Shown here: one piece after another, positions 7,202-10,544 of the stretch
How positions within the stretch are numbered: position 1 is the first letter of the stretch
Layout: every line of letters begins with the position of its first letter
Assembly (NCBI GenBank): GCA_030550225.1
Contig: JAUQPV010000068.1
Coordinates: 1 to 10,544 of the forward strand
Reading direction: 5' to 3'
DNA from: Acidobacteriota bacterium
GTDB lineage: Bacteria; Acidobacteriota; HRBIN11
DNA: 10,544 nucleotides
Made by a program: the position numbers and the translations under genes
The notes under the pieces: generated by a model
Databases searched by the model: none
Told to the model about the DNA's origin: nothing
What the model saw: the letters and a program-made list of their open reading frames with translations, nothing else

Positions 7202-7648
7202 TTAAGAGCGACGGCTCTTGTCGACGATCAGACCCACGTTGGCAAACCCCGACGCCTGCACATATTTCATGAGGTTCCGCACGTCGCCATACTTGACACG
7301 GCGGTCGGCCTTAATCAGGACCTGGCGGCCCGGATTGCGAGCGTTCAGTTCCTTCATCTTTGCCTCAAACTTGGACATGTCCCCGTATAGGTTGGTCGCA
7401 TACCGCGTATCGCCGATGTACACGCTGAGGTCATGGCGCAAGGAGACCGTCAACTGCTTTTCTTCCCGCTTGATCTCCTCGGGATTGTTGGTCATCGGCA
7501 GTTGCACGGCGGCCCCGACCTGGAGCATGGGCGTGATGACCATGAAGATGATCAGTAAGACTAACGTCACGTCGATCAGGGGGATTACGTTGGGGTCGGA
7601 AGTGACTTCCGGCGGCTCCGACTGCCAACGCTTAAACACGCTTGGCAT
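7202..7648 (-). CDS. exbD: ExbD/TolR-family protein, first copy
   Basis: A 148-residue single-span inner-membrane protein that pairs with ExbB to convert proton flow into motion of TonB. The N-terminus TSDPNVIPLID puts the conserved proton-carrying aspartate at D26, matching D25 of E. coli ExbD, within the span LVLLIIFMVITPML (29-42). The periplasmic domain has the usual elements: KQLTVSLRHDLSVYIGD (64-80), a helical stretch, VLIKADRRVKYGDVRNLM (110-127) and ANVGLIVDK (136-144). The start codon lies inside the end of exbB, overlapping by 17 bp, with AGGAGGT (7660-7654) 5 nt upstream of the ATG. This supports the start and implies coupled translation with ExbB. Confidence 0.94.
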   Translation of the reverse strand: MPSVFKRWQSEPPEVTSDPNVIPLIDVTLVLLIIFMVITPMLQVGAAVQLPMTNNPEEIKREEKQLTVSLRHDLSVYIGDTRYATNLYGDMSKFEAKMKELNARNPGRQVLIKADRRVKYGDVRNLMKYVQASGFANVGLIVDKSRRS

Positions 7649-8384
7649 ACAGGACCTCCTGGACGTCGACCAGGTAATCTAACAGGTCCGCCGCGATATT
7701 CCCCATCTCGTGTTGGATGCGTTCCACACGAACGGTAAAGTAATTATACAGCCACACGGCCGGAATGGCGACAAGCAGACCAAAGGCCGTCGTGACGAGG
7801 GCCTCGGCGATGCCGCCCGACACCTGCCCGATGGCGGCCGCCCCGGCTGTCTTAATGGCCTGGAAGGCATTGATGATGCCGACGACCGTCCCGAAAAGAC
7901 CGACGAAGGGTGCCGTCGCCCCCACGGTGGCCAGGGTCCCCAAGCCGCGCTTGAACTCATGAATCTCTAAGATGCTGGCCCGCTCCATAGCGTGCTGAGT
8001 CCGCTCCAAGATCTTATGGGGCTGGAGAGCCTCTTCCAGCCCGGCCGGCTTGGCCCCGTGGGGATTGGCCGGCGAAGAAGTCTGAGTCGCCGTTTCCATG
8101 ATGCGTAAGAACTCTTGAAGGCCGTGGTTGACGATCTTAGCCACATGGCTGTGACGGAACTGTTTTTGACGCGTCAACTCCAGGGCCTGTTGGAGGTCCC
8201 GCTTGTCCAGTTCCTGGGTCAAGGCCTCCACGAACCGGAGCGACTGCCTACGAGCCCGCCGGAACAAGATGAACTTCTCGGCGGCGACGACCAGACTCCA
8301 TATAGACATCCCTAACATCACGAACACGACGAGCCGGACGACCCAGCCCATGGCGTGCCAGATTTCGATCAGGGAAACCTGCAT
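7632..8384 (-). CDS. exbB: ExbB/TolQ/MotA-family proton channel protein
   Basis: A 250-residue inner-membrane protein that forms the pentameric proton channel of Ton/Tol-type motors. Three membrane spans are predicted at about 13-35, 150-172 and 192-214. The family core GLGTLATVGATAPFVGLFGT (147-166) followed by VVGI, and then the GIAEALVTTAFGLLVAIP block (191-208), are nearly canonical. T166 and T198 or T199 occupy the positions of the pore threonines T148 and T181 of E. coli ExbB. The cytoplasmic segment between spans 1 and 2 contains a hydrophilic, Pro/Ser-rich stretch (about 98-118: TATQTSS..NPHGAKPAG) that looks like an insertion. The ATG at 8384 has an excellent ribosome site 6 nt upstream. 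The 3' end overlaps exbD. Naming as ExbB rather than TolQ rests on the tonB gene directly upstream. Confidence 0.94.
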   Translation of the reverse strand: MQVSLIEIWHAMGWVVRLVVFVMLGMSIWSLVVAAEKFILFRRARRQSLRFVEALTQELDKRDLQQALELTRQKQFRHSHVAKIVNHGLQEFLRIMETATQTSSPANPHGAKPAGLEEALQPHKILERTQHAMERASILEIHEFKRGLGTLATVGATAPFVGLFGTVVGIINAFQAIKTAGAAAIGQVSGGIAEALVTTAFGLLVAIPAVWLYNYFTVRVERIQHEMGNIAADLLDYLVDVQEVLYAKRV

Positions 8385-8390
8385 GGAGTA

Positions 8391-8398
8391 ACCTCCTT
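8391..8398 (-). promoter_or_regulatory. Strong ribosome binding site of exbB
   Basis: AAGGAGGT on the minus strand lies 6 nt before the ATG at 8384 and matches the anti-Shine-Dalgarno sequence almost perfectly. It is the strongest such site in the window. High translation of the channel subunit relative to TonB would fit the excess of ExbB in known Ton complexes. Confidence 0.8.
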
Positions 8399-8429
8399 TC
8401 GGTAGGGTTTACCTGAATCCAAAAGTTCT

Positions 8430-8443
8430 CCCGCCTTCGCGGG
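8430..8443 (-). other. Short GC hairpin between tonB and exbB
   Basis: CCCGC and GCGGG form a 5-bp stem around a 4-nt loop, 14 bp after the tonB stop. On the minus strand it is followed by AGAACTTTTGG, a poor T tract. It may act as a partial terminator or an RNA stability/processing element that changes the tonB to exbB ratio. It is too weak to call a full terminator. Confidence 0.35.
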
Positions 8444-8457
8444 TCCCCCCCGGGAGG

Positions 8458-9204
8458 TCATCCCCCCTGAAGGGTGTATCGAACCGACAAGACATAGTAC
8501 GAATCGACCGGCCGCCCATTGATCTTGCCCGGGTCAAAACGGTATGACCGGAGGCAATCGACGGCGGCTTGGTCTAAAAGTTCGTTGAGCGACCGAAGGA
8601 TGCGGACGGGACCGACTGTCCCATTCTTCAGGATGATGGCTTCTAAGACGACGAGCCCCTCGATCCGAAGACGCCGGGCCGCCTCCGGGTATGTACACTG
8701 GATCGGGGACAAGGGCTTGGGCGGCGTCCCACCAACCGTCTCGATCCGAACGGGGCCGCCGCCGGGGATACCGCCCGGCACGCCGCCGGGGATACCGCCC
8801 GGCACGCCGCCTTCCACACCGCCTTCCACGCCCCAATCGATGCCACCCTCGACCCCCTGGGCGACTTCCGTCTCGCTCACCGTTTCCGCCGGCAGGATCT
8901 CGGGGGTATACTCCGGGATGGCGATCGGGGCGACCTCAGCCGAGGGTTGCGGTGGAGGCTTCGGTTGCTGAGCTTGCTGTTGTTGCGGCTGACGAGCCGG
9001 CCGGGCCGCCGGGGGTGGCGGCGGGGGCGCCGCAAAAAGGGTGACCTGAAGCGGAGGCTCCTCGATGTACGTCACCGACCAGACGGACGAAATGATGAGG
9101 ACCCCCAAGCCGACGGCATGAATCACGATGACGATGGGAAGGAAGATGATACGACGCCGATTCAGCCGCGTGCGGCGGCTTTCAACCAGGTCTTCTAATA
9201 GCAT
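8458..9204 (-). CDS. tonB: Energy transducer TonB
   Basis: A 248-residue TonB-family protein. It is anchored in the inner membrane by one span (about 19-42, IIFLPIVIVIHAVGLGVLII) after a basic cytoplasmic N-terminus (SRRTRLNRRR). The periplasmic linker has two parts. The first is Pro/Gln/Ala-rich (58-97, with a run of six prolines and PKPPPQP). The second is Gly-rich with GG(V/I)(P/E) repeats (117-151). The C-terminal TonB domain (167-245) contains YPEAARRLRIEG, VVLEAIILKNGTVGPVRIL and AAVDCLRSYRFDPG, as in proteins that contact outer-membrane receptors. It also has two cysteines (C170, C217). I chose the ATG at 9204 because MLLEDLVES matches the usual N-terminus of acidobacterial TonB proteins, and GGGGG lies 6 nt upstream. 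An upstream in-frame ATG at 9243 overlaps the preceding stop as ATGA and would add 13 residues. No receptor gene is nearby. Confidence 0.9.
   Translation of the reverse strand: MLLEDLVESRRTRLNRRRIIFLPIVIVIHAVGLGVLIISSVWSVTYIEEPPLQVTLFAAPPPPPPAARPARQPQQQQAQQPKPPPQPSAEVAPIAIPEYTPEILPAETVSETEVAQGVEGGIDWGVEGGVEGGVPGGIPGGVPGGIPGGGPVRIETVGGTPPKPLSPIQCTYPEAARRLRIEGLVVLEAIILKNGTVGPVRILRSLNELLDQAAVDCLRSYRFDPGKINGRPVDSYYVLSVRYTLQGG
8764..8811. repeat. Two exact 24-bp tandem repeats in the tonB linker
   Basis: Copies at 8764-8787 and 8788-8811 are identical. Each encodes eight residues of the GGVPGGIP pattern. They are flanked by shorter related units (8812-8835) encoding GGVEGGVE. Such repeats can change length by slippage, which would alter the reach of the TonB linker. 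Confidence 0.9.
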
Positions 9205-9239
9205 CCTTGGCCCCCGTCGTGCGATGTTCCCATGTCCCT

Positions 9240-10133
9240 TCATTGGGAAGAAGACACGGTCGGGCCCTCCGCCTTTCGCTTCTTGCGGGCTTCGACTAAC
9301 TGCTGGGCCTTGTCTCGATATTGATCGGCCAGTTGCAAGTCTTCCTGGTGTTTCGCCGGGTCACTGGCGTCGACCCACTTGGCCTTTTCTCGGTACAATA
9401 GGTTCAAGTAAGCGTATGCTTCTGCATGCTCTGGATCGATCTGAACGGCCTTTTGAAGAGCTTCGATCCCACGTCTAATATACTCTCCCCGGGCCTCGTT
9501 GGAAAGGGTCGGGTCCAGGCATCGAGCCGGAGCGCAGTATACCTTCTGCCAGGCCAGGGACCCGATGATATACCAAGGTTCCGCCGTGTCCCGTTGGACG
9601 GTCCCCCACTTCTCGTACCAATCAAAGGCCGCATCGTACTGATTGGCCTTTACGTACAAAGAGGCCACGTTTTTCAGGAGATTGGGGTCGTTGGGATTGG
9701 ACTGCAGTTGCTGTTGGAGCAAGTCGATGGCGTCCGTGTACCGGTTGGCGTTCAGATACAGGGTCATCAGGTCTTCTTGAACCTGGCGGTTGTTGGGCTG
9801 AAGGGCCATGATTTCCTTAAAGAGTTGGGCCGCCTTATCGACCAGGGCCTGGTTTTCCGGCGAAGGGTCCAGAGGCTTATACCAGGCCATGTAGCAGTAA
9901 GCCAGGGAGCGCTTCAGGTTCAGATTGTCGGGCATGAGCTGTAAGGCCTGCTCATACCGGGGGCACGCATCGGCATAGTCCTCTTTCTGGTAAAACTCCT
10001 TTGCCTCCCGAATGAGTTGTCGGGCCTTCAGCTCGTTCCAGAACCGTCGGCATCCGATGCTCCCGACCAGCCCGATAGCCGTCAAGGCCACAAGAGTCCT
10101 TGAAAGAGTACGGTAGAAACGGGGCGACTGCAA
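9240..10133 (-). CDS. Tetratricopeptide-repeat protein, possible lipoprotein, first gene of the Ton cluster
   Basis: From a TTG start this is a 297-residue protein. Residues 2-27 look like a signal sequence: basic SPRFYRTLSR, then TLVALTAIGLVGSIG. A cysteine at C28 could be lipidated, although GSIGC is a poor lipobox. TPR-like units follow: EAKEFYQKEDYADACPRYEQ (43-62), SLAYCYMAWY (76-85), AAQLFKEIMALQPNN (101-115), LMTLYLNANRYTDAIDLLQQ (122-141), VASLYVKANQYDAAFDWYEK (156-175) and GIEALQKAVQIDPEHAEAYA (222-241). The tail is Lys/Arg-rich. I chose TTG at 10133 because GGGGAGGT lies 5 nt upstream and the signal sequence then begins correctly. In-frame alternatives are GTG at 10208 (with AAGGAG), ATGs at 10163, 10151 and 10148, and an extension to 10331 whose sequence is not protein-like. 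The stop is followed by tonB after 35 bp. A periplasmic scaffold or partner of TonB is inferred. Confidence 0.85.
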   Translation of the reverse strand: MQSPRFYRTLSRTLVALTAIGLVGSIGCRRFWNELKARQLIREAKEFYQKEDYADACPRYEQALQLMPDNLNLKRSLAYCYMAWYKPLDPSPENQALVDKAAQLFKEIMALQPNNRQVQEDLMTLYLNANRYTDAIDLLQQQLQSNPNDPNLLKNVASLYVKANQYDAAFDWYEKWGTVQRDTAEPWYIIGSLAWQKVYCAPARCLDPTLSNEARGEYIRRGIEALQKAVQIDPEHAEAYAYLNLLYREKAKWVDASDPAKHQEDLQLADQYRDKAQQLVEARKKRKAEGPTVSSSQ

Positions 10134-10138
10134 CGCTG

Positions 10139-10146
10139 ACCTCCCC
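10139..10146 (-). promoter_or_regulatory. Ribosome binding site that supports a TTG start
   Basis: GGGGAGGT on the minus strand lies 5 nt before TTG at 10133. It sits just after a cluster of ATG codons (10163, 10151, 10148) in the same frame, so it decides between them in favour of TTG. Confidence 0.6.
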
Positions 10147-10167
10147 ATCATCGTCGTCTGCATATCG

Positions 10168-10173
10168 ATTATA
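10168..10173 (-). promoter_or_regulatory. Candidate -10 box TATAAT just upstream of the first TPR gene
   Basis: A perfect TATAAT (minus strand, 10173-10168) would start RNA near 10161, giving a leader of about 28 nt that contains the Shine-Dalgarno of the TTG start. No convincing -35 box lies at 16-18 bp; the nearest is TGGTAC. It may therefore need an activator, or the match may be chance. Confidence 0.35.
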
Positions 10174-10324
10174 AAGCCCCCCTGCGCCCGTACCATCACC
10201 CCGCTCACTTCTCTCCTTAGGGAAAACCCGCCCCGGGGGAGACCCATCGATAGGGGTCGAGAGATTCCACTTTTTCTCAACGACGTCGGGACCCGCCGCG
10301 TTCGCGGCCTTTTGAGTGGGACGA

Positions 10325-10370
10325 CGAACACCTGTCCGCTCCGACCTCGTCAGCCTCCGAACTCCTGTCC
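10325..10370. repeat. 13-bp direct repeat, 33-bp spacing
   Basis: On the plus strand CGAACACCTGTCC (10325-10337) and CGAACTCCTGTCC (10358-10370) differ at one position. Their starts are 33 bp apart, close to three DNA turns. Both lie downstream of the distal promoter. They could be paired binding sites for a regulator. Confidence 0.5.
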
Positions 10371-10375
10371 ATAGG

Positions 10376-10400
10376 CCCCGCCGTGTGCCCCTCCCCACCC
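10376..10400 (-). other. Potential G-quadruplex-forming stretch in the leader
   Basis: The minus strand has four runs of three or four G (10400-10398, 10396-10393, 10391-10388, 10379-10376), separated by loops of 1, 1 and 8 nt. It falls about 15-40 nt after the predicted RNA start of the distal promoter, so it would be in the transcript. Folding is predicted from pattern only. Confidence 0.4.
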
Positions 10401-10420
10401 AGAGGGATCAAACGGACCTT

Positions 10421-10449
10421 ATGTTAAGTCCCCTCATGGGGTGTGTCAA
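10421..10449 (-). promoter_or_regulatory. Sigma70-like promoter of the Ton cluster with a palindromic spacer
   Basis: The minus strand shows a perfect -35 box TTGACA (10449-10444), a 17-bp spacer and TAACAT (10426-10421), which matches TATAAT at 4/6. RNA would start near 10414 and run into the first TPR gene. The spacer contains CCCC-ATGA-GGGG (10441-10430), a palindrome that could be an operator. It is the best promoter match I found in the window and lies just after a terminator-like hairpin, as expected at an operon boundary. Confidence 0.65.
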
Positions 10450-10495
10450 CCAAGCAACTATCTTGTGACTGTTTCAAAAGTGGTGGGTGGGGTTG

Positions 10496-10544
10496 AAAAG
10501 AAAAATCCCTCCGGCCATAAAGAGAGGGAATCTTCAGGCCGGAG
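10496..10544 (-). terminator. Intrinsic terminator of an upstream gene outside the window
   Basis: On the minus strand CTCCGGCC (10544-10537) can pair with GGCCGGAG (10516-10509), an 8-bp GC-rich stem around a 20-nt loop. GGA, TTTTT, C and TTTT follow. A second, mutually exclusive stem pairs TCCCTC (10529-10524) with GAGGGA (10511-10506) and runs directly into the T tract. The stem may extend beyond the window edge. It probably ends a gene to the right and insulates the promoter at 10421-10449. Confidence 0.6.

Larger units (their letters stand above)
10134..10495. other. Gene-free control region and leader upstream of the Ton cluster
   Basis: No convincing gene lies here; the longer frames are Arg/Gly-rich and shift with the base composition. 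On the minus strand it holds, in order, a sigma70-like promoter (10449-10421), a G-rich stretch (10400-10376) and a 13-bp direct repeat (10370-10358 and 10337-10325). Next come a GCCGCG/CGCGGC hairpin (10308-10295), a GACCC/GGGTC hairpin (10258-10241) and a TATAAT box near the first gene. If the distal promoter is used, the leader is about 280 nt, long enough for RNA-level control. I do not recognise any known riboswitch or ncRNA in it. Confidence 0.6.

Noticed and set aside
6662..7390. Plus-strand open frame of 242 codons
   Set aside because: It is antisense to both exbD genes, which have conserved family motifs; its His/Asp/Arg-rich product resembles no known protein.
10295..10311. GCCGCG-TT-CGCGGC hairpin followed by CTTT on the plus strand as a terminator
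   Set aside because: There is no plus-strand gene to terminate and the T run is only four bases, so it is described only as leader structure.
10134..10331. N-terminal extension of the first TPR protein up to 10331
   Set aside because: The added 66 residues are Arg/Pro/Gly-rich with no domain character, and would bury the signal sequence. A better ribosome site points to TTG at 10133.
9952..10398. Minus-strand open frame of 148 codons starting with GTG in the leader region
   Set aside because: It overlaps the TPR gene in another frame for its last third, is Arg/Gly-rich like other non-coding frames here, and has no clear ribosome site.
1..10544. CRISPR arrays, tRNA/rRNA genes, insertion sequences, phage or defence genes
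   Set aside because: I saw no regularly spaced repeats, cloverleaf or rRNA motifs, transposase or integrase motifs. The repeats present are short and local.

Overview
The window looks like a moderately GC-rich, Gram-negative genome, most probably an Acidobacteriota member. The main clue is a secreted von Willebrand factor A protein of the 'VWFA-related Acidobacterial domain' type (1-1677). A proline-rich TonB with an MxxxLVES start also fits. I cannot name a genus. All ten genes lie on the minus strand, so transcription runs from high to low coordinates; I found no convincing plus-strand gene.

Right edge (10134-10544): a gene-free control region. It opens with an intrinsic-terminator-like hairpin that probably ends an unseen upstream gene. 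A sigma70-like promoter follows (perfect TTGACA, 17-bp spacer, TAACAT), with a CCCC/GGGG palindrome inside its spacer. The leader of about 280 nt has a G-rich stretch, a 13-bp direct repeat, small hairpins and a second TATAAT box just before the first gene.

10133-5552: a Ton energy-transduction module. The order is TPR protein (possible lipoprotein), TonB, ExbB/TolQ channel, two ExbD/TolR proteins and a secreted TPR protein. ExbB and the ExbDs would use the proton-motive force in the inner membrane to drive TonB. The TPR proteins at both ends probably assemble or contact partners in the periplasm. No TonB-dependent receptor is in the window, so the client is unknown.

5448-3434: two related SDR-family nucleotide-sugar enzymes, a GDP-mannose 4,6-dehydratase and a probable GDP-4-keto-6-deoxy-D-mannose reductase. 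Together they could make GDP-D-rhamnose or a similar 6-deoxyhexose donor for surface glycans.

3316-1764: a two-gene ABC-2 exporter, with ATPase and permease overlapping by one base (TGATG). The ATPase has a non-canonical Q-loop. Its cargo is not evident; the neighbouring sugar genes make a polysaccharide or glycolipid possible but do not prove it.

1677-1: the VWA-like secreted protein, whose C-terminus runs off the window.

Spacings are -17 to about 120 bp, so the genes may form one long transcription unit or two or three consecutive ones. The parts are individually known families. The least ordinary points are the TPR-bracketed Ton cluster with two dissimilar ExbDs, the Gly-Pro repeat linker in TonB, and the structured control region at 10.1-10.5 kb.
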